Of a DNA stretch of 53,270 nt, positions 42,801-51,256 are shown piece by piece. The notes below the pieces were generated by a model that was not told where the DNA came from, did no database searches, and saw nothing but the letters and a program-made list of their open reading frames with translations. Position 1 is the first letter of the stretch. Every line of letters starts with the position of its first letter. The translations under genes and the position numbers were made by a program. Origin of the DNA: Acidimicrobiales bacterium (GTDB lineage Bacteria; Actinomycetota; Acidimicrobiia; Acidimicrobiales; JAHWLA01); contig DATLNE010000039.1 of assembly GCA_035536915.1 (NCBI GenBank), forward strand, positions 1 to 53,270, written 5' to 3'.

Positions 42801-45800
42801 TGGTCGACGTCACCTGTCCGCGGCGGTTGTACGTGTGGGTGGTGGCGTGACGACCGGCCCCGCCCGGCGGCTGGATGGAGGAACGTACGAAGCCATCGGG
42901 CGTGTAGACGACATCGCTCCGGGTCCCGGCCTCGTCGAGCATGGCCGACACCCGGTTGTTGGGGAACCGCAAGTACGTGACCTTTTGCGTGAGGGCAGGC
43001 GCGGTCGCCGTTCCTGCGAAGGACCGCGGCTCGAAGATCTCCTTGAGCTGGCCGTCGTCGTAGTAGCCGTAGGTCGACTTCCGCAGGCCGCCGTTCACGG
43101 TGGCCGATGCCGCCTTGACCAGGTCGCGGGAGTCGTACTCCCGGGTCAGCGTCGCCCCACTGGGTGGTGTTGCCGTGACCTGGTTGTCGTTGCCGTCGTA
43201 GCCGTAGGTGGCGGTGGCGAAGGGCGTCGAGCGTGTCACGACGTTGCCTCTGGCGTCGTAGCCGACGGTCCACGTGACGCCCGTGCGGTCGACGATCGAC
43301 GTGGTGCGACCGAAGGCGTCGTAGGCGAACTGCTTGGTGTGGCCCAGCGGGTCTGTGATGCGCTCCGGCTGGCCGGAGGCGTGATAGCTCCCGTACGTCG
43401 TGGTGTTGCCCTTGGGGTCTGTCGCCGAGGCCAGTCGACCGCCCGGGTGGTACGTGAAGGTGGTGACGGTCCCGTCGGGCGCCGTCGTCGACATGAGGTT
43501 GCCCTGTTCGGACAAGCCGAACTTTATGACCCGTTCGTCGTGGGTGCCTGCTGCCACCCGGGCTTCCACCATGTCGGCCACGCCGGGCGCCACGTCGCGG
43601 TAGGTGAGCGTGGTGGTGATTGGCTCGTCGCCCGCACCACTCTCGCGTTTCATCACGATCTGGCCGTTGGCGTTGTAGAGGTAGTCGGCCGAGTTGCCTG
43701 CTGCGTCGGTCTCGGAGACGACTCGGTTGTTCTCCCACAGGTAGCTGCGCTGGTTGCGCGCCGTGTCGCCTGCGTCCAGGTGGGAGATGAGGTTGCCTGC
43801 CGCCGACGAGGTGTAGACCTCGGTGGCTCCTTCGGGGTCTGTGATGCAGGTGGCCACCACCGCCTGCGGGTCACCGGGCTGGCACGAGCTGGTGTTGTAG
43901 GTGACGTTCCACTCCTTGCCCGCCCGGTCGGTCACCTTGCGCAACATGCCGCCCGACACCGACAGGTTGGTGGTCGCGCCCCGCCCGTCTGTGACCCCCG
44001 CCAGGCCGTCGCCGCTGTACGCGTAGCTGGTGGTGCGTCCCGCCGCTGTGATCGAGTCGAGCCGCCCGCTCCACGTGTTGACGTTGTATGTGACGGTGGT
44101 CCCGGCATACGAGGCCGATGCCAGGTAGTCGCCGCTCCACGCGAACGACATCGTGCGACCGGCGGGGTCTGTGATCCCCGACAACCGCCCTGCCGCATAG
44201 GTGAACGTGAGCGTGTTGCCGTTGCGGTCGGTGACCGACCGCAGGGTGTAGCCCGAGTTCCCCACCCCCGCGGGGTGGAACTCGTAGGTCACGCCATCGG
44301 GCCGCGTGGCCTTGTAACGGCGCTCGACGCCGACGAGGTAGTCGGTCAGCGTCAGGTCGACGCCAGGAGGCGAGTGCCACCCGGGCCCGGCCAGCCCGCC
44401 CTTGATGAAGTGGTGCCTGGTGCCGTCGGAGTCGAAGAAGTCGAACTGGTCCTCGGTGACCACCACTTCGAGGATCTGGCCCACGTCGGCCGACAGGACG
44501 GCCGAGACCACCGCGCCCAGGAAGTCGGCGGAATCGCCGTCGGCCACGCCGAGCCGCCAGCCGCGGCCCAACGGGCCCTCGCCTTGGTCCTTCTGCGAGT
44601 TGTAGGTGTGCGTGAGCCGCATGTTGAGGCCCTGGCCCGGCACGTTCAGGTCGGTCCCCTGCACCACCAGGTTGCCGTTCGACACGTTGAGGTAGGCGGC
44701 CTCGGCCCCCACGTCGAAGGCGTGGTAGGAGTAGAAGTTTTCGAGCCCGATGCGGTCGGACGACGCCTTGAAGCCGTAGCCCGACAAGCAGCCGACGGCC
44801 GACAGGGCACCCGCGGCGCACGTGAGCGACAGCTTGCGGTTGTAGGCGAAGACGTCGGAGCTGAAGTTGGCGTCGGCAGGCACCAGGTTCGTGGCAAACG
44901 ACGAGAAGGCGATGTGCATGGCGTCGCTGCTCACCGACGGCGTGCTGCTGCGGCTGTTGGCCTGATGGCCGTCGGCGTCGTGGGAGATCAGCAGCGTCTT
45001 CGACGCTTCGATGTCGCGCAGGAAGATGTCCTCGGCGCCGTTGCGGTCGCCTGCCGCCAGGTTGGTGGCGTCGGACCGGAAGGCCACGTAGCGGCCGTCG
45101 GGCGAGACGGCGGGGTCGAACGAGTAGCCGTTGGCCTGCGCCTGCGCCGAGCTCACCGACAGGCGCGTGGTCTCGTCCCAGTAATCGTCGTAGACGAAGA
45201 CGTCGGACTTCGCGTTGGTGTCGCCCGCCACGAGGTTCGAAGCCGACGACCGGAAGACGACCTGGTTGCCAGCGATCTTCGGGTTGGTGCTGTAGCCGTC
45301 GGGCTGGCCGTAGTTGATGCCGTTGGAGACCCGCATGGTGCCGTAGCTCGAGTGCCGGTCGTGCAGGAACACGTCGGTGTAGAAGTTCTCGTCCATCGGA
45401 TCGAGGTTGTTGGCATCGGACTGGAACGCCACCATGCGGCCGTCGTACGACAGCGTCGGGTTCGTGCTCCAACCACCGGAGCTCTCCCCTTGGTACTGGA
45501 AGGTCGTCGACACCCGTTCCGTGGTGCCGGCCGCGATGTCGCGCACGAAGATGTCGACGTCCCAGTTGTTGTCCCAGACGAGGTTGTCGGAGTCGGACGA
45601 GAACGCAACGAACATGCCGTTGCCGGAGATGGCCGCTTCGTAGTTGCTGCCGTTGCCCTGCCACTCCCAACTGTCGACCGAGGCCCGTGTGGTGACGCGC
45701 GACTCGCGGTCGTGCACGAACACGTCCTGACGGTCGTTGGTGTCACCGGGCACGAGGTTGGTGGCGCTGGAGATGAAGGCCACATAGCGCCCGTTGGCCG

Positions 45801-48800
45801 AGATGGAGGGGCCGAAGGTGTCGAACCATCCAGGTGCCGATGCCTGCGCGCCCGAGCTCGACACCGAGACGCGCTCGGTGACGCCGAGCACGCGATCGTG
45901 CACGAAGATGTCCTTGCGGAAGTTCGTGTCGTTGGAGACGAGGTTGTGGGCGTCGGACTCGAAGGCCACGTAGCGGCCGTCGCTGGAGATGGCCGGGTTC
46001 TCGCTCTGGCCGCCCGTCGCTTCCTCCCGGAGCGTGCTCAGCGACGCCCGTGTCGTGGGGATGTCGGAGGGAAGCGCGGCAGGCGGGACGCTCGACTTCG
46101 ACGACACCGTGAACTCACCGTCGACCGAGTTCTGCCCCGTCGCCTCGTGCTCGTCGGTCGCCGTGGCCGACCACGTGTAGGTGCCCGACGACAGCGGGAC
46201 CGTGGGCACGCCCGAGGAGTAGCCGCCGGAGGTGGCGGGCGTGGTGGCGAAGGTGTCGCGGGTCAGGCCCCAGCGGTCCTTGATGGTGACCTTTCCGCGG
46301 TAGGTGTCGTTGTTGGGGTCGGTCGCTGCGATGGTGAAGACCTGGCTGTCTTCGAGGTAGAAGGTCTTGCCCGCGGTGGGCGCCACGAGCGTGGGGATGC
46401 CCGGGGGCCGGTTGACGATGACGCTGAAGGCCCGCTGGGGCGTCTCCGCGCTGCGCGCACCTTTGATGTCGGCCGCGCTGGCCGCCCACGTGTAGTCGCC
46501 CGCGGCCAGGGCGGGCGCCGGCGTGCCCTGTGAGTTGGTGCCTGACTCGGCGGGTGCGGTGTTGAACGAGGTCACCACCGCGCCCGTCGGGCGCCGGATC
46601 GTGATGGTGCCCGTGTAGGCGTCTCCATCGGGGTCGGTCGACGCGATCGAGAACGTCTGCACGCCGTCGGTGGAGAACGCCTTGGCCGCTACGGGCGCCA
46701 CCAGGGTGGGCGTCACCGGTGCCTGGTTCGCCACGGTGAAGGCGCCTTCGGCCGACGCCGGCCCGTTGGCGCCGTGCACGTCTGTCGCCGTGGCCTGCCA
46801 CGTGTAGCGCCCGGCGGGCAGCAGCTGCGGCGGCGCGCCGGTGGCGTCGGACCCCGATCCGGCGGCCGCGGTCGGGAACGTGGTCACCGCGTTGGTCCCC
46901 GTGTTCCGCACGCGGATCGACGCGGTGTAGGCGTCGCCGTCGGCGTCGCCTGCGTTGACGGTGAACAGTTGCTCCTCGGTGGTGGAGAACGCCTTGTCGT
47001 CGTGGGGCGCCACCAGGGTCGGCCGCCCAGGCGGGGTGTTGGGCATGTCGGCCGACACCGAAAAGGCGCGAGGTGTCGACGCCGGTCCTGCCGAGCCGTT
47101 GAGGTTGGTGGCGCGAGCGGTGAACGTGTAGTCGCCGGGGCCGAGCGCAGGCTCGGGTGCACCGGACGACGGCGTGCCCGACATGGCCAGGCTCGTCTTG
47201 AACGTGGTGGCGACGGTGCCGTCGGGCCGTCGGACGGTGACCTCGGCCATGTAGAAGGAACCGCTGGGCTCGGTCGACGAACCGGTGTAGACAGGGCCGT
47301 CGGGATCGGTGGCGCTCACGACGAACGTCTGCGGCTCGCCTTGGAAGTAGACCTTGCCGTGGTCGGGCGCCACGACGGTGGGCGCGCCCGGCGGCTCGTC
47401 CTCCGCGCTCGCGGCGACCGTGAACAGCCGCGCCGCCGACGGCGGGCCTTGGGCGCCGCGTGCGTCGACGGCCACCGCCGTCCACGTGTAGCTCCCGCCG
47501 GGCAACGGGGGAATCGACGCCCCCGACGAGCCTTGCCCTGACTGCGCGGCGGTCGTCGTCACCGACGTTGTCGCACCGGTGGCGCGGTTGGTGATCGTCA
47601 CCGAGCCGGTGTAGGCGTCGCCGTCGGGGTCGGTGGCGTTGACCGTAAGCGTCTGCGCCTCGTTCCTGGCGAACTGCTTGCCGTCCGCAGGGCTGACCAG
47701 CGTCGGTGCCGCCGGTGCTCGGTTGGGCGCGGCAGCGGCCACCGCAAAGGGCACGGCCGCCGAGGTCGCCCCTTGCGCTCCGTGCACGTCTTTGGCCCGC
47801 GCCGCCCACGTATAGCTCCCGGCGGCCAGCGGCGGCACCGCCGCCGCCGAGGAGTTCTGCCCCGACGGCGCCGCCGATGCGTTCAGGCTTGTCGTCGCAC
47901 CGGTGGCGGCGTTGGTCACCACCACGGTCGCCGTATAGGCGTCCGCGTCGGGATCGACGGCGTTGAGGGTGAACACCTGCGCTTCGTCGGCGCGGAACGT
48001 GCTGCCGCCCGCGGGGGTAACGAGGGTCGGCACGTTCGGTGCCTTGTTGCCCGCAGGCGCGGCGACGGTGAACGACCGCGACGCGGACGCCGGCCCCTCT
48101 GCCCCGTAGCCGTCCTTGGCCCGGGCGACCCACGTGTACGTCCCTGCCGCCAGCGGTGGCAGTGCCGTCCCCGAGGCATCCGTCCTCGGCGGCGCCGCCG
48201 ACGTGGAGACAGTGGTGACGAGGCCGGTCGCCGTGTTGGTGACGGTGAGGACGGCCGAATACGGGTCGCCGTTGGCGTCGTCGGCATTGACCGTGAACAC
48301 CTGTGCCTCGTTGTGCGCGAACGCCTTGCCGTCGGCAGGCGCCACCAACGTCGGTGCGCCCGGGGGCTGGTTCTCCGGACGCGGAGGGACCGTCGTCGTC
48401 GGCGACGGGGTGCCCGCTGGGCGGGCGGTGACGGTCACGGGCCACGTCGGCGTGGACTCGCCGGTGTAGCCGTCGGAGGCCTCGATGCGGTACTCCAGGC
48501 CCGCGGGCGTGACGCCCGAGCCCGGGATGGCGGCGCTGTAGGCCACGGTGTCGTTGCCCTGTGCGACGGCCGCGGGCGCCGAGCTCGTCATCGGCGCCGC
48601 CTGCCACGGCTGGCCCGTGATGCGCCAGTGCACGGTGGCGGTGCACGACGGCGTCGCGCAGTTCGACGTCGCCTCGATGGGCATCGGCTCACCGGTGTAG
48701 GCGGTGGGCACCGGCACGTGGGCCGGGTGCGGCGGCTCCAGCACCCGCACCACGAAACGGGCATCGGGCGCCACCGTGCCGCCTTGGACGGGGACGTAGC

Positions 48801-50445
48801 CGCCCCAGTACGACCGGCCCGGCACCGCCGCGGTGGTGAAGCCGTCGGACGCGGTCATGACGTAGGCGAGCCCTCGGGTTGTGACCTCGGCAGCGGGCAC
48901 TGTCACCCGCCACAGTTCCACCCGGGAGGCAGTCGTCGTGCTCAGGACCGAGACGCGGCTCATGGGCACGGTCGTCGAGGTGCTGGGGACCGCAGGCGAG
49001 GTGGTGTAGACGAGGTCGGCCTTGCACCCTTCGGTGGCGCAGGTCAGCTCGGCCTCCAGCGTCAGGTCCTCCATCGCCGGGGCGGTGGCGGGCGGCACGT
49101 GGGCCAGGTGCACCGGCTCCTGCACGTGGATGTGGTGGTAGACGTTGTAGTTGCCCCCGTTGACCCAGACGCCGGGGGCGTCGACCGACGACAGGCCCGG
49201 CCACCACGCCGTGGTGGTGCCGTCGCTGACCGAGAAGAAGTAGTCGACGCCGCGGGTGTCGACGACCGCGGCAGGGATGGTGCCGCTGACGGAAATGGCA
49301 TCGGCACCGTTCGCACCGTCGGTGCGGGTCACGGCCATGGGCGCGGAGCTGAACATGAGGGCCGTCGACGCCGTGGCTGCCGTGTTGGTTGTGCGGTAGT
49401 ACAACGTGGCCGAGCAGTCGCGATCGGAGGCACAGGTGGCCTCGCCGGAGACGGGGATGTCCTGGCGATAGGTCGCCGTCGGCACCGGCACATGGGCAAT
49501 GTGCGGGGGTTCGAGGACGTGCACGTGGTGGCTGCCCGCCGGGCTTTGCTGGCCGTCGCGAGGGGCGTAATAGCCCTGGTACACCGTCCCCGGCGAGAAC
49601 GCCTGCGTGTGCCCGTCGGTGACATGGATGTAGTAGTCGAGGCCCTGGGTGGTGACCGCCGAGCCCGGCACCTGGGCGCGGTAGGTGATGCGAGTGGCGC
49701 TACCACCCAAGCTCGTCCCTGGACCCTGCGCGCCCATTGCCGTGGACGTCCACGCCGCGGCCGCACCGCCCTGCGGCGGGGTGGCCCGGTACGAAAGCGT
49801 GGCCTGGCAGTTGCCGGTCGAGCACGACGCCCGTGCTTCGAGGTCGATGGGGCGGCCGGAGGTGCCGTAGGTCGCCGGTACGTGGTCGAGCAGCGGCGGA
49901 GCGAGCACTTCGACGTGCAGGTACGACCCCGTCGACGGGCTGCCTTCGGCTTCGGTGGTGCCGGGGAACGTCGTGGTACGGCTGTTCTGGTCGACGGCGA
50001 GGAAGTAGTCGACGCCCTTGGTGGTGACCGCAGCGCCGGGGATGGAGCCCGACCAGGCGACGACGTCCTCGGTTCCCGTGGCCGTGGTGGCGCCACGGGT
50101 CAGCGCCACGATTTGAAAGCCGGGCTCGGCGACGACGCCGGGAACGGCATACAGCGCAGCGGGCGTCGTGCTGCGGTAGTAGAGCAACGCCGAACAGGTG
50201 GCGCCCGTGGCGCACGTCGCCGTCAGCGAGATGGCGATGGGCTGCCCGTACGGCGCTGTCGTCACCGGCTGGTGCACGACCACGGGGCCGGCGGTGTCGG
50301 CCGTCACCGGTGTCTCGGTCAGCGAGGAGGCGGTGACTGCCACCACCAGGGCGGTGGCCACGACCTTCACCCACTTGGGCACCGATCGCAGTGCCCGGAA
50401 AAACCACAGACTGCGCCCTTGGCGCTGAAGGAGTCCGACCCGCAT
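39808..50445 (-). CDS. Giant secreted RHS polymorphic toxin with HINT and GIY-YIG-like nuclease tip
   Basis: 3545 residues from ATG 50445, preceded by AAGGGAG. In order: signal segment (WVKVVATALVVAVTASSL), about six N-terminal repeats with HVP and paired Cys (50-665), eight or so Fn3/PKD-like repeats of about 100 residues with PPGAPTLVAP starts and YTWxA cores (680-1455), PD40/TolB-like repeats (SSDGRYVAFESDAHNL; 1465-1870), RHS/YD shell (1900-3150) ending in YNLGARLLDPGINRFVGADS, a hydrophobic Ala-rich region, and a HINT autoprotease domain from Cys 3320 to His-Asn 3457. The 88-residue tip has YLYRLEDKAGNYLKTGIT, NPAGRY, a Glu in GYERIIVEM and PGPLNFERWAG, which fits a GIY-YIG/URI nuclease. 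RHS shells encapsulate toxins for delivery to competitors. Overlaps its immunity gene. Confidence 0.9.
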   Translation of the reverse strand: MRVGLLQRQGRSLWFFRALRSVPKWVKVVATALVVAVTASSLTETPVTADTAGPVVVHQPVTTAPYGQPIAISLTATCATGATCSALLYYRSTTPAALYAVPGVVAEPGFQIVALTRGATTATGTEDVVAWSGSIPGAAVTTKGVDYFLAVDQNSRTTTFPGTTEAEGSPSTGSYLHVEVLAPPLLDHVPATYGTSGRPIDLEARASCSTGNCQATLSYRATPPQGGAAAAWTSTAMGAQGPGTSLGGSATRITYRAQVPGSAVTTQGLDYYIHVTDGHTQAFSPGTVYQGYYAPRDGQQSPAGSHHVHVLEPPHIAHVPVPTATYRQDIPVSGEATCASDRDCSATLYYRTTNTAATASTALMFSSAPMAVTRTDGANGADAISVSGTIPAAVVDTRGVDYFFSVSDGTTTAWWPGLSSVDAPGVWVNGGNYNVYHHIHVQEPVHLAHVPPATAPAMEDLTLEAELTCATEGCKADLVYTTSPAVPSTSTTVPMSRVSVLSTTTASRVELWRVTVPAAEVTTRGLAYVMTASDGFTTAAVPGRSYWGGYVPVQGGTVAPDARFVVRVLEPPHPAHVPVPTAYTGEPMPIEATSNCATPSCTATVHWRITGQPWQAAPMTSSAPAAVAQGNDTVAYSAAIPGSGVTPAGLEYRIEASDGYTGESTPTWPVTVTARPAGTPSPTTTVPPRPENQPPGAPTLVAPADGKAFAHNEAQVFTVNADDANGDPYSAVLTVTNTATGLVTTVSTSAAPPRTDASGTALPPLAAGTYTWVARAKDGYGAEGPASASRSFTVAAPAGNKAPNVPTLVTPAGGSTFRADEAQVFTLNAVDPDADAYTATVVVTNAATGATTSLNASAAPSGQNSSAAAVPPLAAGSYTWAARAKDVHGAQGATSAAVPFAVAAAAPNRAPAAPTLVSPADGKQFARNEAQTLTVNATDPDGDAYTGSVTITNRATGATTSVTTTAAQSGQGSSGASIPPLPGGSYTWTAVAVDARGAQGPPSAARLFTVAASAEDEPPGAPTVVAPDHGKVYFQGEPQTFVVSATDPDGPVYTGSSTEPSGSFYMAEVTVRRPDGTVATTFKTSLAMSGTPSSGAPEPALGPGDYTFTARATNLNGSAGPASTPRAFSVSADMPNTPPGRPTLVAPHDDKAFSTTEEQLFTVNAGDADGDAYTASIRVRNTGTNAVTTFPTAAAGSGSDATGAPPQLLPAGRYTWQATATDVHGANGPASAEGAFTVANQAPVTPTLVAPVAAKAFSTDGVQTFSIASTDPDGDAYTGTITIRRPTGAVVTSFNTAPAESGTNSQGTPAPALAAGDYTWAASAADIKGARSAETPQRAFSVIVNRPPGIPTLVAPTAGKTFYLEDSQVFTIAATDPNNDTYRGKVTIKDRWGLTRDTFATTPATSGGYSSGVPTVPLSSGTYTWSATATDEHEATGQNSVDGEFTVSSKSSVPPAALPSDIPTTRASLSTLREEATGGQSENPAISSDGRYVAFESDAHNLVSNDTNFRKDIFVHDRVLGVTERVSVSSSGAQASAPGWFDTFGPSISANGRYVAFISSATNLVPGDTNDRQDVFVHDRESRVTTRASVDSWEWQGNGSNYEAAISGNGMFVAFSSDSDNLVWDNNWDVDIFVRDIAAGTTERVSTTFQYQGESSGGWSTNPTLSYDGRMVAFQSDANNLDPMDENFYTDVFLHDRHSSYGTMRVSNGINYGQPDGYSTNPKIAGNQVVFRSSASNLVAGDTNAKSDVFVYDDYWDETTRLSVSSAQAQANGYSFDPAVSPDGRYVAFRSDATNLAAGDRNGAEDIFLRDIEASKTLLISHDADGHQANSRSSTPSVSSDAMHIAFSSFATNLVPADANFSSDVFAYNRKLSLTCAAGALSAVGCLSGYGFKASSDRIGLENFYSYHAFDVGAEAAYLNVSNGNLVVQGTDLNVPGQGLNMRLTHTYNSQKDQGEGPLGRGWRLGVADGDSADFLGAVVSAVLSADVGQILEVVVTEDQFDFFDSDGTRHHFIKGGLAGPGWHSPPGVDLTLTDYLVGVERRYKATRPDGVTYEFHPAGVGNSGYTLRSVTDRNGNTLTFTYAAGRLSGITDPAGRTMSFAWSGDYLASASYAGTTVTYNVNTWSGRLDSITAAGRTTSYAYSGDGLAGVTDGRGATTNLSVSGGMLRKVTDRAGKEWNVTYNTSSCQPGDPQAVVATCITDPEGATEVYTSSAAGNLISHLDAGDTARNQRSYLWENNRVVSETDAAGNSADYLYNANGQIVMKRESGAGDEPITTTLTYRDVAPGVADMVEARVAAGTHDERVIKFGLSEQGNLMSTTAPDGTVTTFTYHPGGRLASATDPKGNTTTYGSYHASGQPERITDPLGHTKQFAYDAFGRTTSIVDRTGVTWTVGYDARGNVVTRSTPFATATYGYDGNDNQVTATPPSGATLTREYDSRDLVKAASATVNGGLRKSTYGYYDDGQLKEIFEPRSFAGTATAPALTQKVTYLRFPNNRVSAMLDEAGTRSDVVYTPDGFVRSSIQPPGGAGRHATTHTYNRRGQVTSTTESGHSNPTTMTYSLHGEVLSTKTAKGQVTSFVYDKAGRMLRSIDAQGRQSSRTYDPVGNLMTLTQPEGQGGQLTTTYSYTKRNEIESETDPSDGSHTTHYVYDPEGRQRYRYDRYDGGIERTVEQTYRSDGALLSRTATGLNLPTHQSTFGYDNVGNMTSASATLGGAPVASLSLAYDQAYAVSSYSETIHDAGGVAHTKAGSYAYQADGLPASRTTDGLTTSYGYTVNGFEKTVTPWGNLGSFTNDFFENGLLKQTTLPNTVLMEQLFDPSDRLASRIYRKQDTTMTQLSAWTGIAYDEDDNRTSETVTQRKLTADAAPDPLTAGTGTYSYDSLGRLNAAKHPFEAKTVSYPLDDGGNTLQDDESTFSYAKNRLTRRTTTEVEEDKEQNETTTTNEAATYSYDHLGNQAAETMTRTSTLVSTDDSPRTATSQPTRTFSYDAASHPIAVVATEPASKVEYAYDALGRMVRRVDHSGAAPGTTLFFHDGTSEQAVLETDGVGAVQTRYVLDSTGEPVAQDKDGSRSYYVDDPRGNLTQQLDGAQNVVAVYNYDAYGKEKKGLTKVGSSQWDSRLRFQMAPRDPATGAYNLGARLLDPGINRFVGADSYVAAAANMDLALDPLTGNRYLYAGANPAGLIDDGHRWGLLKKAAKFGKGLLRNSVVRGIATGMAAAAFCAGTGGVGCLILAGAAIGGALGAANYMANAKNKSLRGLARAAVKGAISGAIEGATGAAAAKAAAAAKAAAARAAAAAKQAATARRAATVSAKAAGACSFGAATSVLMADGTRKAISEVRVGDDVLAEDPETGERGARRVTHLWEHDDTVIDLEIDNDLVTTTEDHPFWNATDEEWQEAAALDTGDLVRTAQGELVPVGGIKVRSALRTRAFNLTVDGIPTYFVGVGEDDILVHNTASCPIHGNSRNSPKLTYLYRLEDKAGNYLKTGITSNPAGRYTKGFMKDKNMRILTAGNRSDILGYERIIVEMDPGPLNFERWAGAAT

Positions 50446-50685
50446 TCCCACTCCCTTGCTTCGCTTCGACCGGTGGGTCCAGCCGAGCGCCCTGGGGAAG
50501 CAGGGACAAGCGACCTACTGAACAAATCGGTCAAATCCGCCTTTTGCCTCGGGCCGTTTACCCAACGCCGTGCCCGACGAACCGGGACCTGCCGAGGCTT
50601 CCGCGAAAAACGAAAAAGGTTTGAACGCCGAAAGAACCAAATAGCGGGCTGTTCCGTTGCGCCACACGCTGCATCAGGTCCTCGA
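50446..50685 (-). promoter_or_regulatory. Leader of the RHS gene
   Basis: Read on the minus strand, this stretch has AT-rich patches (CCTTTTTCGTTTTTCG, GGCAAAAGGCGG) unlike the surrounding coding DNA, and then a GC-rich end with AAGGGAG before the ATG. A GGTAAAC and CAAAAGGC pair recalls GEMM riboswitch pieces, but the stem between them is missing. It probably holds the RHS promoter; the exact boxes are not clear. Confidence 0.35.
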
Positions 50686-51207
50686 CTACACGGGAACCTC
50701 AAGACCCTCGCCGTTGAACGTCAGCATGCGCTCGGCGTCGATGCGGGCGTAGAGGGCGCCGTCGTCGAGGATCTTGGCCCACTCTTCGCCGTAGCGGGGC
50801 ACATAGATGCCCAGCACGGCGTCGAGGAAGCCTTTGTTCTCGGGCGCCAGCGGCTCGACGATGGCGGCCTTGCCGTGCACCGAGACGCTGAGCTCCTCCC
50901 CCGGCAGGTGGGTGGCGCTGACCCACGGGCGCTTGCGGATGTGGCGGAAGCGCACCGACTCGGGCGACGAGCCGAAGTAGAACGCGCCTCGGTAGAAGAT
51001 GCCGTCGAACGGCCCACTGATCGGGCGGCCGTCGGCCGTCACCGTCGCCACCACGAGCAGGCGCATCCCCTGCAACCGCTCGCACACCTGCTCGGCCGAC
51101 AGGCGCCGTTCGGGGGTGACGATCTCCCGCAGGTGCTTCCCGGCCCGCTCGTAGCTGTCGTCGAGCAACGCCTGCAGGGCGGCCATGTCGTCGGGGGTCT
51201 CGTGCAT
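50686..51207 (-). CDS. PNPOx-like (pyridoxamine 5'-phosphate oxidase fold) flavin protein
   Basis: A 173-residue protein. After a helical N-terminus (residues 1-45) come split-barrel strands: LLVVATVTADGRPISGPFDG, FYRGAFYFGSSPESVRFRHI, PWVSATHLPGEELSVSVHGK. This is the common pattern of FMN- or F420-binding PNPOx-fold proteins that act as small oxidoreductases or cofactor binders. The specific reaction is unknown. It starts leaderless, with TACGGT seven bases before the ATG, and is divergent from glgE. Confidence 0.8.
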   Translation of the reverse strand: MHETPDDMAALQALLDDSYERAGKHLREIVTPERRLSAEQVCERLQGMRLLVVATVTADGRPISGPFDGIFYRGAFYFGSSPESVRFRHIRKRPWVSATHLPGEELSVSVHGKAAIVEPLAPENKGFLDAVLGIYVPRYGEEWAKILDDGALYARIDAERMLTFNGEGLEVPV

Positions 51208-51214
51208 GGCGCCG

Positions 51215-51249
51215 ACCGTAGTTACCCCTCGAAGGCCGGGGGTTATGGT
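51215..51249. promoter_or_regulatory. Divergent leaderless promoters of the PNPOx-like gene and glgE
   Basis: On the minus strand TACGGT (51220-51215) stands seven bases before the ATG at 51207. On the plus strand TATGGT (51244-51249) stands seven bases before the ATG at 51257. Both fit TANNNT and neither gene has a ribosome site. Confidence 0.45.
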
Positions 51250-51256
51250 TCAACCC

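Noticed and set aside
42361-46533. Very long open frame (about 1390 codons) on the plus strand opposite the RHS gene
   Set aside because: It is antisense to well-supported RHS repeats, is Arg/Val/Gly-rich without domain sense, and arises from the codon bias of the opposite strand.
50521-50600. Possible c-di-GMP (GEMM-type) riboswitch ahead of the RHS gene
   Set aside because: GGTAAAC and CAAAAGGC-like pieces are present on the minus strand, but only eight bases separate them, so the obligatory stem between these motifs is absent.
47773-51256. Open plus-strand frame across the RHS N-terminus into the region before glgE
   Set aside because: Antisense to clear secretion signal and repeats, composition typical of a shadow frame.
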